This document shows positions 9,201-17,355 of a stretch of 43,170 nucleotides of DNA, piece after piece. Each line of letters starts with the position of its first letter. Within the stretch, counting starts at the first letter, position 1. The notes below the pieces were generated by a model. That model had not been told where the DNA came from. It was given only the letters and a program-made list of their open reading frames with translations, and ran no database searches. The position numbers and the translations under genes were made by a program. The DNA is taken from assembly GCA_014084085.1 (NCBI GenBank), contig NPFB01000055.1, positions 1,249-44,418 of the forward strand. The letters run 5' to 3'. This stretch comes from Hondaea fermentalgiana (taxonomy: Eukaryota; Sar; Bigyra; Thraustochytrida; Thraustochytriidae).

Positions 9201-11569
9201 AGCACCAGCGATGCCCAATGTGCAACAACGCAATCAACAAGGCTGCAGTTTTTGTCCCTCACGAGCGTCCCAAAGAAGGGCGCGTCCATCTGGGCCACCA
9301 ACGTTCGACATCTACTGGTCCCCTCATCACCACAAAGACCCCCGCTGCACCCGTCGCCACGAAGACCCTCGCTGCAAAGACGATCACTCCTTCTGCGGCC
9401 TTGGGCAAATCGGAGAAAGAAGTCTCTGCCTCGCGTGCTGCACCGGCAGCGGGCACAGGCGCGAGTGCAAGCGCGGGTCCGGGTCCGGGTGCGGGTGCAG
9501 GCAAGACCTGGACGCGTAATCTCACTCGTCACTCGAGTTCCGGGGCTGCGAGTAACTCGGAGGATGCCTTTGTCGTGCAGCGCGCAAAGCCAGCGCATAT
9601 TCTGAAAAAGGAAAAGAAGCTCGATGCCGCGCGGCGCGCGGCGCTTGCTGCGGAGGAAGCCAAAAAGAGCCTTTTCGCATCAGATGACGAGGATGAAAGC
9701 GAGGAAAGCGAGGAAAGCGAAGAAGAAGATGAGAATCGCAAGAAAAAGACCAGCGATCACGCAGATGGCAAAGAGTCCGCGACAAAGAACGCCCACGCCT
9801 CGAAAGAGTCCGCGAGCAAGAAGGGTGACGAGGACGCAGGCAAGAATGGTAAAGCATCTTCGACCAAGAATAGCAAAGGTACCCCGAAGGAAGCAGAGAG
9901 CAACAAAGGGGATTTACTCAAGCGCAAGGCTGAGCAGCTCATGAAGAGACGCTCGTATACTGCGGCTCTCGCGCAATTCAAAGAGGCAATTGCAGAAACA
10001 CCCGGTGACTTCGATCTGCACTATGGAGCCGGCCAGTGTGCTCTCTCGATGAAGCAGTTCGAAGAAGCCGAAGAGCAATTTTCCGTGTGCGTGTTTCTGC
10101 GCGACGACAATCACAAGGTTCACCTGAGTCTCGGTCGAATCCGCATGCAACAGGGCCATCTGAGCGCGGCCGCGGAAAGCTTTGACGCTGCGATTCGCAT
10201 CAACCCACTTGCGTTTGAGTCATGCGCGTCCGAAAGAAGGACTTTGGAGCAAGCAATGGAGAAGCTTGAGCGTGCCAAGCAGCTCAAAGAGCATGGCAAA
10301 CTGAAAAAGGCGCTCTCTGTGGCTGGTGAGGGTCTCAAGTTGGTTCCCTCTTGCGCGGAGCTGATACAACTCCAAGAAAATGTCAAGGTCATGAAAGATG
10401 ACCTCGACATGTCCTCCATGGTTACCAAAATCCGCAGCTACGTCGAAGCAGGAGACTACCCTACGGCGGAAGATCTCATGACGAAGGTCATGGGCCGCAT
10501 GTCGGAGTCTAGCAAAGCCAAAGCCACTGCAGAGGTCTGGGCTCTCGCTGCGTCCATCGCAGTGATGCAGAGCAACTACGAGCTGGCAATTCGACAATTT
10601 GAATTTGCGTACCAATGTGACACGGACAACCAGCTTCGTTTGAAGAACTTTCACGACGCAAACCAGCTTCTGCAGGCGGGCATCAAAATGGCCGAGACCG
10701 ATCAGCACTCCGAGGCGCTGCTCAACTTCGTCCAGGCTCTCGAAAAGCAACCGCACAGCATGCCCTGGTTCGTCAGCAGCATCTTCCTTCAGATGGGCGA
10801 ATCGCTTCACGCCCTTGGGGAGAGGGAGGAAGCTCGCAGGGCGTACTCGCGCGCGGTGGAGTCGAGCCCGGGCAATATCTCGGTGGCGCTCGCAAAGATT
10901 CAGTATCTAGAGCGCCTCGGTGACTCCTCGTCCATTTTCAATGCGTTCTTGACAGCGCGCGATGCCGAGCTTCACATGCAAGACCATAATGACAAGCGGA
11001 CACTTGCGTCGCGTCAGCGAAGACTCTTTGACGAGTACACCAGGTTGCGACGCCTGAACGATACGGACGCTCGCGCAGCGAACCACGTGGACTATTATCG
11101 AGTCCTTGGTCTCAATCACGCACGAAGAGAGGCAAGTTCGAAGCTCATCTTTGACGCCTTCGAGCGCAAGTGCATGAAGCTTCTCAAGAACCACATGCAC
11201 GACGAGGACGAAGTATCGGTGCGGCGTCACATGATCGACCTTGGCGAAGCTTTCGCAGTGCTTTCTGATCCAGAATTGCGCGAACAGTATGACAGGGGGA
11301 CTCTTTTTGAGGAGCCCTTTTTCGAAGCAGGCAAGGCCAGCCAACGCCAGGACGAGATGCTGAAAAGACTTGACAAAGCGGACCCATCGGCGGGCTGGTC
11401 TGCCTTCAAGGAGCTTCTGGATCGCTTTGAAAAAGATATCGACTACTGCAACGAGGACCTGGACTACGAGTATGTCTACGGAGATGACCCAACGCCTTCA
11501 GACAGCTACGGAGCCGACGTCTCTCCTGCAAGTAGTCAGGACGGCTCGCAATCGCTCGATCTCGATTGA
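6257..11569 (+). CDS. Giant CCCH zinc finger - RING - TPR - J-domain protein, putative E3 ubiquitin ligase/co-chaperone
   Basis: The product is 1770 aa from ATG 6257. A CCCH zinc finger with spacing C-x8-C-x5-C-x3-H occupies 16-35 and could bind RNA. Two similar short motifs follow at about 65-85 (GVDPKAWRIMPPAIKNRIL) and 155-176 (GIDAALWESMPQFLRDKIL), which look like ubiquitin-binding UBM motifs. Residues about 230-550 have strand-rich repeats like a beta-propeller, a weak call. A long Ser/Pro/Gly-rich linker runs to about 900. A RING domain is at 944-989 (CPIC, CGHCFH, CPMC). After a Lys/Glu/Ser region come TPR-like helices at about 1218-1330 and 1425-1552, then a J-like domain at about 1610-1685 (DYYRVLGL, LSDPELREQYD). 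The TPR-J end resembles DNAJC7/DNAJC3. The J loop lacks HPD, so Hsp70 stimulation is doubtful. No intron is visible across 5.3 kb. I infer ubiquitin-linked quality control. Confidence 0.85.
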   Translation: MSAEAGTSATAKASQCKFYSRKGGCRFGDRCRFAHIDSDDPGSAEPSAPVSGSKSTPASEPVPPGVDPKAWRIMPPAIKNRILGDMRTSSTQSSAPPRPAGAKANKAGTSAPKSLSSPPHHTSQSSATAGANKSSPLQRSAVATPTSSSAARPEGIDAALWESMPQFLRDKILTELSNNKSAQSHGGAAKGTKPSNVDEGSKKTDKTPLSKKAPSVAQAPIDWTRGPFLPEATPVARVPGNALAYFAIDPVRAEIAICSLSSKPDKVNIYSSDEGNYQFTLTLPADGGPLTFDPKRGNLLVLLSNKGQIVYFARQGKKWVQDRAAIEMRVDISQCAEAIHMSRNPEFAGILIRLNKARAQELGMPPFLAYTPQGIVFLPESFENFQDICTIPGSDISVLATDKQIFARQAQTFREIPFLGKGMAPPSTLHLSVGPDGKIYALARWETTLETRVYWLTEEGRNMHVQISSRIIALEKPYFAVHSFEAGRDGVLFVCIIESPHASAKGGWKSQWKSHREIYRIDPHPAASKLQFSEAAGLIRRVCGDSVILRQSSSPLQDSQHAGNVGVANDLAPSGAWEVSASPGSSSGSSLAPQVVPQTRSQTVPVQEASPKHESLHIDTRAPPGMAPIHRHGLDSQAPTSIATDGVDNQSALGASHFPLSSSAHGASSSPFGGLPSGDLDAHSPLGPGAGGFFSFAPSSSSGGFYGHFGGAFSSGPSVSLPHVQTPLGQSSTSGHHQQYVDDSFHQQVSLSLPPPTAAPPLTESQTATTPRSPPPGFGPSVPAARPDPSQPRENPILPPRSIPAPEARRPQETVVHDVVASDPESENAESMLNQEVHAQSIMEQFGDQPIGQDANDAVSSVWSAPSETWKPAPFPSSPSQSVKVAISSTPKGKDGVQMKASGPAKVGTQIKTSEQAAKAAKTADGPADAGDKKRPSQASLNDCPICFEEMDDPRRLLVAGKCGHCFHRVCLDDWMGKEGEKHQRCPMCNNAINKAAVFVPHERPKEGRVHLGHQRSTSTGPLITTKTPAAPVATKTLAAKTITPSAALGKSEKEVSASRAAPAAGTGASASAGPGPGAGAGKTWTRNLTRHSSSGAASNSEDAFVVQRAKPAHILKKEKKLDAARRAALAAEEAKKSLFASDDEDESEESEESEEEDENRKKKTSDHADGKESATKNAHASKESASKKGDEDAGKNGKASSTKNSKGTPKEAESNKGDLLKRKAEQLMKRRSYTAALAQFKEAIAETPGDFDLHYGAGQCALSMKQFEEAEEQFSVCVFLRDDNHKVHLSLGRIRMQQGHLSAAAESFDAAIRINPLAFESCASERRTLEQAMEKLERAKQLKEHGKLKKALSVAGEGLKLVPSCAELIQLQENVKVMKDDLDMSSMVTKIRSYVEAGDYPTAEDLMTKVMGRMSESSKAKATAEVWALAASIAVMQSNYELAIRQFEFAYQCDTDNQLRLKNFHDANQLLQAGIKMAETDQHSEALLNFVQALEKQPHSMPWFVSSIFLQMGESLHALGEREEARRAYSRAVESSPGNISVALAKIQYLERLGDSSSIFNAFLTARDAELHMQDHNDKRTLASRQRRLFDEYTRLRRLNDTDARAANHVDYYRVLGLNHARREASSKLIFDAFERKCMKLLKNHMHDEDEVSVRRHMIDLGEAFAVLSDPELREQYDRGTLFEEPFFEAGKASQRQDEMLKRLDKADPSAGWSAFKELLDRFEKDIDYCNEDLDYEYVYGDDPTPSDSYGADVSPASSQDGSQSLDLD

Positions 11570-11792
11570 GACTTTCTGATCTTACCCCCTCCCCCTCCCC
11601 TTGCAAACAACAATAACAACAGCAACAGCAACGATAAAAGGATTAAAGAAACGCGCTCAGGTACCAGACGGGCACAACGATCATGTTCTCCTCCTCAGCG
11701 ACCCTTTGGGCTTCTGACCTTTTCCATCACTTTTTTCATAGATCACAACATTCATTCTTTGCTCGTCATTTTTCCTTTCTCTTTATTAAACG
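11570..11792. other. Convergent 3' region between CCCH-RING gene and aspartic protease
   Basis: Contains a C-rich then CAA-rich stretch and an ATTAAA at 11642-11647 that may end the CCCH-RING transcript. The protease's AATAAA sits at its right edge. No gene. Confidence 0.4.
11782..11787 (-). promoter_or_regulatory. Poly(A) signal AATAAA for the aspartic protease
   Basis: TTTATT on the plus strand gives AATAAA on the minus strand only a few bases past the protease stop codon (11793-11795), implying a very short 3' UTR. Confidence 0.45.
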
Positions 11793-13103
11793 TCAAAGCT
11801 TTGCTTTACTCAGAATGGTCTCGCGGAGAGAGAGAGACTGCGCCTTGAAATCATGATTGAGCGGGGCTAACGCCATGTTTGGCGCGCCGCCAGCTTGAAA
11901 GACGGATAGATAGCGTTTTAAGAAGACACGACCAGCGACAAAGAGTGGCCCAAACTCATTGTTTACGTCCAAGGACTGAAGAAGAAGCGCCGGGCAGGCA
12001 TCGTGCTCGATTTGTGCGTCGCTGCTGAAGTCTTTGCTGTCGAAAACGTAATGGTCCCCATTGATGACATACGTGAGAGTGCCATTCCCGACGAGAGGAA
12101 GTCCGTCTTTGGTGGTTTCATGTGCGTCCATGGTGGCGCATGCAGAGCGATGCCGGCGCACGAGCTCTTTGTACACAACCGAAGGCATCGTATTGAGCGT
12201 GCTTCCGGAATCAAAGGCGAGCTTGCAAATGTTGTCCGGACATGCAGTTCCTTTCCTTTCTCCATTATCGTCATTGAGAAGGGACTTGCCATTGAAAAGA
12301 ACATCGTCGAGCTTGACCGTCCAGTAATGCTCCTGAATGATGGGATATGTCCTGAGCTGGTCACCAAGATACTGGTCTTTAAAGTCTTCGGGCTCCCCGA
12401 TGGCAAAAAACTGCTCGCGAGGGCCGAGAAAAAAGTAAAACTGAGGCTTGTCGAGAGAGCCTTGAGAGACAAAGTTCTCGAGAATGGGGACCGTGTCTGC
12501 GTGCGCCAATGACTTGAAGGCAAGGCCGATGAGCCCTGAAAAGGTTGGCGTCTGGAAGACAACTCCTTCTTCCTTGTTCACCAGCATGATATCTTGGTGC
12601 GGAAAGACGATAGGATTCGCTCCGCCGATGGATACCGTGTCTTTGGCCAGAGTAGCGGAAATCGTCCCGGACCCAAAGGTAATGAAGACTTCGTTCTTGT
12701 TTGCCGAAACCTCGAGGGTAGGTGATGCTGCAGGGTCAAATTGCGCATGCGATGCGCACGTTTCTGATTCGCACGACGTCGACGTCACCCATGTGTTTGC
12801 GCTCCCCGTATCAAGCGCAAGAGGAAAGTTCTGTCCGCCAATGCTGGCGTTAATCACCGAGAGCATTCGCGCGTCTTTGTTGAGCACTGTTTCCCAGTTG
12901 TTTTGTCCCTCTGCGAGGAGCTTTTGTTGCATGTGTAAGGCACGAATGTGTTCTAGCGCAAGCGATTCTGTGTGCATGTGAGCCTTCATCGCATCTGTAT
13001 TGACGATGCACATGCAGACCGCCAGCGTGCCGATAGCTGCGGCCAACAACGAGCATGGGTTACTCTTCTTCTTCTTCTTCAGCATGGCGACTGCACTCAT
13101 CAA
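11793..13103 (-). CDS. Pepsin-family (A1) aspartic protease, secretory or vacuolar
   Basis: The product is 436 aa. Both catalytic motifs are present: D98 in LALDTGSANTWV and D298 in LAFDSGSTLNTM, spaced 200 residues apart as in pepsins. The N-terminus has a lysine run (LKKKKK) followed by a hydrophobic stretch (SLLAAAIGTLAVCMCIV), fitting a signal peptide or anchor, then a propeptide of about 45 residues. The flap motif, YGTG or YGSG in most pepsins, is FGSG here, so the usual flap tyrosine is phenylalanine. The FGPLFVAGRVFLKRYLSVF block near the end matches the conserved pepsin C-terminus (GDVFLR-Y-VFD). Two nearby ATGs (residues 1 and 7) could both serve. No intron is seen. Substrate and compartment cannot be told from sequence. 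Confidence 0.9.
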   Translation of the reverse strand: MMSAVAMLKKKKKSNPCSLLAAAIGTLAVCMCIVNTDAMKAHMHTESLALEHIRALHMQQKLLAEGQNNWETVLNKDARMLSVINASIGGQNFPLALDTGSANTWVTSTSCESETCASHAQFDPAASPTLEVSANKNEVFITFGSGTISATLAKDTVSIGGANPIVFPHQDIMLVNKEEGVVFQTPTFSGLIGLAFKSLAHADTVPILENFVSQGSLDKPQFYFFLGPREQFFAIGEPEDFKDQYLGDQLRTYPIIQEHYWTVKLDDVLFNGKSLLNDDNGERKGTACPDNICKLAFDSGSTLNTMPSVVYKELVRRHRSACATMDAHETTKDGLPLVGNGTLTYVINGDHYVFDSKDFSSDAQIEHDACPALLLQSLDVNNEFGPLFVAGRVFLKRYLSVFQAGGAPNMALAPLNHDFKAQSLSLRETILSKAKL

Positions 13104-13492
13104 ACCTGATTACTCTATCCGCGTGCTCGCAAGGGAGGTCACGCCGCCGCCAAGGAGCGAGAGGGAAGAGCAAAGCGACGACGAGAGAAGCGAGAGGGCT
13201 GCCCGTGCGGCGCCGGCGCGCCGCAGCGCAGGGTGTGCGGGGTCGAGCCTGACGATTGTTGATTGCCGCTCGTCGCTTGTCGCTTGGAAAAGAAAGCGAG
13301 CGAGGATGATCTCTTCTCTTCGTCAACAACAAAGCAACAAACAGCCAGAGCGTGAGAGAACAAAAGAACGAAACAGTTAGGATTGATCATCATCATCATT
13401 CATCATGGGGCATCGATTGCCCCGGTGCCCGCCTCCTAGCTGGACCAACTATTTTTCTTCGGACACAGCGAGCGAACAAAAAGAGGGCAACG
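13104..13492. other. Intergenic region upstream of aspartic protease
   Basis: About 390 bp with GC-rich sequence next to the protease start and a short CAT repeat near 13388-13404. It should include the protease promoter. No gene is seen. Confidence 0.4.
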
Positions 13493-13811
13493 ATGCCGAA
13501 AAGCAAGCCAAAATCGACTAAATCAAAACCAGATGGGAAAACCCCAAAACAGTTATGGCTTGAAAAATTGAAACAGAACCCCGAAGCGTATAAGGCACAC
13601 AGGGAAACAGAGAACGGAAAAGCACGCAACCGCGGCCCTAAGTTAAAAACGAAGGTATGACGAGGCTTATCAGGAGAAGGTAAAAAACGACCCAAACCGG
13701 AAGGAGAGACAAAGACACTTCGAAAACTTTAAGTTCAAGGCGATCAAGGAAAACATAAGTAAAGTATACATTTGGGGCGTTATGCTACAACGACCTACGT
13801 CGCTAGCATGA
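13493..13811 (+). pseudogene. Small A-rich, frame-broken coding relic, possibly from an HNH-type mobile or giant-virus-like gene
   Basis: An ATG at 13493 opens a lysine-rich frame of 55 codons that stops at 13660. Protein-like sequence continues at once in another frame from 13656 (begins YDEAYQEKVKNDPNRKERQR) to TGA 13809-13811, so one indel seems to have broken a single reading frame. The segment is much richer in A and lysine codons than its GC-rich neighbours. The charged repeat style (NPEAYKAHRE, then FENFKFKAI) recalls the region before the HNH domain in homing-endonuclease-like proteins of protists and large DNA viruses, but no HNH cysteines or histidines are present. The family is therefore a guess. 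That it is a foreign, decaying fragment is better supported than what it was. Confidence 0.4.
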
Positions 13812-13950
13812 AGAGAGAGACAAGCTAGCGTACCTGCGAGAGGCGCTGCTGAGCTGGATGGATCCCATTGGCGAAGTAAGAAGCTCTTGCCATGGTGCTG
13901 ATGCTTTTCATTGTTTGCAGTGCAAGAGACGAAGCGTTTCGCCTTTCTTA
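13812..13950. other. 3' flank of the tandem-SH2 gene
   Basis: A short spacer between the A-rich relic and the SH2 gene stop. I see no AATAAA on the minus strand here. Confidence 0.3.
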
Positions 13951-16068
13951 TTACGTCTCCTTTTCGGATGCTGCTGCTGCTGCTGCTGCTGCCTCGCTAG
14001 TAGAAGGAAAAGTACCAGCAGAAATGTATTGACTGTGAGTCAGTCTGCTATTTGCTGGCTCTGGAACACCAAAGGCATCAAAAGGGACTGCATCGTAGGC
14101 ATCGCCAGGGCCAAGGCCAAAGCCAGGGCCAGGGCCAGGGGCGGGGCCGGGGTCGAGGTGATCATTATTGGTGCTACCAGTAGCAGACTCGCCACCATGA
14201 TTGTATGAACCGTCTGAAAAGGCTGGAATGTCATAACCAATCGTTCCCATCTCTCCTCCGACGCCGCCGCCCATGACGCCCAGGGGGGTTGAGTACGTTT
14301 CGTACTGCGAAGATCCACCATAGCCAACACCCAACCCAAGCCCCATGCCAGGGCTCTCACCGTGAAAGGCTCCACCCCCGCCACCCAGCATGAAGGGATC
14401 AGGCTGAGGAAAGAGTGGATCATAATGATCCGTGGCCGGCAGAGGGCGATAACGCTCCTCAAAGAGACCTGAAGCAGAGTAAGAGCCAAAGCCCGAAGAC
14501 AGGTCGCCCTGATCGGGAAGTGCAGCATAGCCAAGCTGAGGCGGTGCGTTGTGTTCATCCATGTCATCATTATTGGGGTCCCCAAGAGACTCGACAGATC
14601 TCTCGACGGCAAGGGGAATTCGCAGCTTGTCGCTGTTTTCAAGCACAAGAGCTGCGATTCGCTTGTATACCTCGCCTCCAAGGATGAAGCCGCGATTTGC
14701 GTCGGTGAAGATTTTGGACTGCCGCACACCTTCTGAAGGCGTGACATAGGCCACCACAAGACATCCGTCCTGGCTCTGGCTGAATCGGATAAGAAAGGTG
14801 CCCACAGGGTGACCCTCTAGCATATCTTCGGCATCATCGAAACTAAGGAATCCGCGAAAGAGGCGAGCAGGCCCAATATTTTTCACGTCTGGAGCAGGTT
14901 GCTGGAGCTGGGCCGAATATGCTGCCACAAGTTCCGCAAAGGAATTGTACGAGTGGTTACCACTGACAAAGACGCTCTTCTCGTCCTCGTTTGGAACATA
15001 GGCGCGGAAAAGCGCATGATTGACCACGCCTGTGAGCGCATTTGCATAGCTGACAGCCCACGTGCACACGGAACTTTCGCTGAAGCGAATCAAAAAGGTT
15101 CCTGGAGGGTGCGGAGTCAGCACGCAGCGAGCTTCATCAAAAGAGAGCGCACCTGCGAACCAAGGCGGGCTCGTCAAAGAAGCCTTGAGCTGGATGAGGG
15201 CGACGCGCAGGCCAGGGCCATACCGAAACAAGAAATCTCCGAGCTGATAGACTGTGACGGCTGGCCGTGAGTTCGAGCTCAGTGCGTTTCGCAGTTCAAC
15301 TCGCACGTCTTCGTGCGCGACCAAGCGCGCAACCTTGGGGTCGGCGTGGTTGTCGAGCGCCGTAAAAAATTGCTGCCACGCAACCGCATACTTGCTCTTT
15401 CCAAACGTTTCGACCCACCACTTGCAGCCTTCTTCGTCCTCAATGAGGTGTTGGATGGAGAGGATGCCGCCTTCAGCACGAAGTCGTGCGGCCAAGTCGG
15501 CATTTCGATCGCGAGACACGCTGGGTGGCGATCCGGCGGTCTCTTGCTCCGTGGCGGCCTTGGCCAGAGTTTCTTCTCCGCGCGGGGAAGCATTCATGGC
15601 GGGGTGAAGATAGGGCTGAACAATATCGACATGAGCGATGAGTTTCTTCTCGATGCGAGTGAAGAAGAGACGGAGCCGCGGACCCGTGAGCGTCAGGCTA
15701 AGCTTGCCATGAAGATTGCAATGGTTGATCTTGTCTCGGAGTGCGGTGAGCAGCTCGAAGAGAATGAGGCACCAGCTCTGGAAGCCAAAGTCGTGCAGGA
15801 AGGTATTGAGGAGTTGCGGGTTGAAAATCTGGGCGAGCACAGAGCTGCAAAGGGTCAAGGCCACGCGAAGACCGGCGACCTCGTCATCACTGGGGTGTCT
15901 CTCAAGTCCGTGCGTGACCTCTCTGGCAGTCTCGATGCTCATTTTGAGCAGACGCAGACACGTCTTGGCATCCTTGCTCAGGCCCGGGCTCTCCCTGCTC
16001 GCCGCCGCCGCCGCCGACGAGCCGGCGGAGGACTCGCCGCCCTTGGCGCTGCGCCCGGCGAGCCGCAT
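13951..16068 (-). CDS. Tandem SH2-domain phosphotyrosine-binding protein
   Basis: The product is 705 aa from ATG 16068 (MRLAGRS). The frame is open further upstream, but that part is low-complexity Arg/Ala/Ser. After a Ser/Ala-rich start comes a helical domain at about 30-150 of unknown family. A linker with EGCKWWVETFGKSKYAVAW and VTVYQLGDFLFRYGPG resembles segments preceding SH2 domains in some protist proteins. SH2-1 starts at W303 with the phosphotyrosine-binding arginine R328 in GTFLIRFSES and a VNH histidine. SH2-2 starts at F404 with R428 in GTFLIRFSQS, but the matching histidine is glutamine (VRQSKI). The two arginines are exactly 100 residues apart. The C-terminal 230 residues are Gly/Pro/Tyr/Asp-rich with scattered tyrosines and a poly-Ala run. 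There is no kinase or transactivation domain, so an adaptor or STAT-like factor is possible. Confidence 0.85.
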   Translation of the reverse strand: MRLAGRSAKGGESSAGSSAAAAASRESPGLSKDAKTCLRLLKMSIETAREVTHGLERHPSDDEVAGLRVALTLCSSVLAQIFNPQLLNTFLHDFGFQSWCLILFELLTALRDKINHCNLHGKLSLTLTGPRLRLFFTRIEKKLIAHVDIVQPYLHPAMNASPRGEETLAKAATEQETAGSPPSVSRDRNADLAARLRAEGGILSIQHLIEDEEGCKWWVETFGKSKYAVAWQQFFTALDNHADPKVARLVAHEDVRVELRNALSSNSRPAVTVYQLGDFLFRYGPGLRVALIQLKASLTSPPWFAGALSFDEARCVLTPHPPGTFLIRFSESSVCTWAVSYANALTGVVNHALFRAYVPNEDEKSVFVSGNHSYNSFAELVAAYSAQLQQPAPDVKNIGPARLFRGFLSFDDAEDMLEGHPVGTFLIRFSQSQDGCLVVAYVTPSEGVRQSKIFTDANRGFILGGEVYKRIAALVLENSDKLRIPLAVERSVESLGDPNNDDMDEHNAPPQLGYAALPDQGDLSSGFGSYSASGLFEERYRPLPATDHYDPLFPQPDPFMLGGGGGAFHGESPGMGLGLGVGYGGSSQYETYSTPLGVMGGGVGGEMGTIGYDIPAFSDGSYNHGGESATGSTNNDHLDPGPAPGPGPGFGLGPGDAYDAVPFDAFGVPEPANSRLTHSQYISAGTFPSTSEAAAAAAAASEKET
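13970..13992. repeat. (CTG)n trinucleotide repeat encoding poly-alanine
   Basis: A pure CTG/GCT run inside the last codons of the SH2 gene. On the coding (minus) strand it gives an alanine tract just before the C-terminus and may vary in length between strains. Confidence 0.8.
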
Positions 16069-17255
16069 GTTGTTGTTCTCCTCCTCTCCGCGCGCGTATC
16101 CGGCGCTTCCGCTCCCGCCTCGCGCCCGTGCACGCAGGCGCGCAGACGCGCGCGCAGACGGCCAGGCAGAGGGGCGCTCGAACCTGCTACGCGCGGCGGC
16201 CTCGGGCGCCGTCGGCGAGCGTCGCGCGGAAGAGCGCCGTCGGCGAGCGTCGCGCGGAAGAGCGTCGTCGGGTCGCGCGGCTTTGGCGATCTGCTCAGAG
16301 ACAAGAGCAGCAGAGCGAGCAGACGGAAGCAGAGAGACAAGGGCAGAGCAGAGCAGAGCAGAGCCCGACCCGCGGGAGAACCGCGACGTCTGGTTCGCCG
16401 CCCGTTCTGCATGCGCGGCGGCAACGTTGCTCGCGCGGAGCGCGCGGATGATGCGTGGGGATGCTCGAAGGAGGGGACGGGACGGGGCGGGACGGGCCAG
16501 ATCACGAAGGGACGAAGGAACCCACCCGTGAATGCTGTGGACGAATGAAAAGAGACGAACGAACGAAGGAAGGAAGAAACGAGCGGAGGCAATCATTGGG
16601 GTGTTCTCTTGGTTTGGGAGACGAGGGATCTTGCGGGGAACTTCCTTGCTTCGTGCAGAGCGAGCGAGGGTGGTCGCGAAAGCGACAGGATCGGTGGGTT
16701 TTTCTCAGGATCATGATGATGATGATGATGATGATGGATTCCGCCGAGATGCTATGTTTAGAAGTTGGCCTGGAGCCTTATTGAAGGCTAAAGGTAACCA
16801 TGCACTGGGAAAGAGCGTCCCTCTCTCGACTCCTCAACGACAAAGAGACCCGCCTCATTCGTACATCATGCCCATCTCCACGATGTTCCCTGAAACCTTC
16901 CCCCCTTCCTCGTGATCTTGACCTCCCTCCACCAATGGCCACTAGGCCCCAGCCGCATACGCAGTACACACCCTGGTATTCGAAACTTCGGCTCAACAAA
17001 CGTCTACTTCACTGCCGCATCGCTCTCTGCCTGCAGACTGCCGGCAGACGGCCAGACATCCAGACAGACGCCCTACCTCCCGAGCGCCATGCGCGCCACC
17101 TCCTGCTGCGGCTGCTCGTCGCAAGGGCGTTCATCCACGCCGTGGCGCACAACCCTCAAGCGAGGCGCGAAGATTCTGCGCGCAGAGTGGGCCCGGTGCC
17201 CCCCGCGCGGCGCCGCCTCCACAGGTCCAGGGCGGCGCGAGGCGGGCGCGGCGCG
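16069..17255. other. Region between SH2 gene and assembly gap; promoter DNA, microsatellite and possible methionine synthase 5' end
   Basis: The left half is GC-rich and is the likely 5' UTR and promoter of the SH2 gene. An (ATG)n microsatellite lies at 16713-16736. From about 17040 to the gap the sequence is GC-rich with frames open up to the Ns. It may hold the start of methionine synthase (for example an ATG at 17089), but a frame carried across 100 Ns means nothing. No other gene is supported. Confidence 0.4.
16713..16736. repeat. (ATG)n microsatellite
   Basis: Eight consecutive ATG units in an intergenic region. Confidence 0.85.
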
Positions 17256-17355
17256 NNNNNNNNNNNNNNNNNNNNNNNNNNNNNNNNNNNNNNNNNNNNN
17301 NNNNNNNNNNNNNNNNNNNNNNNNNNNNNNNNNNNNNNNNNNNNNNNNNNNNNNN
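17256..17355. other. Assembly gap of exactly 100 N
   Basis: Exactly one hundred Ns is the usual placeholder for a gap of unknown size. The first base after it is already inside a sequence repeated 2,259 bp downstream. The gap therefore hides the start of the methionine synthase and possibly more repeat copies. Confidence 0.98.

Noticed and set aside
16912..17255. Frame joined to methionine synthase across the N gap
   Set aside because: Continuity through 100 placeholder Ns carries no information about frame or distance.
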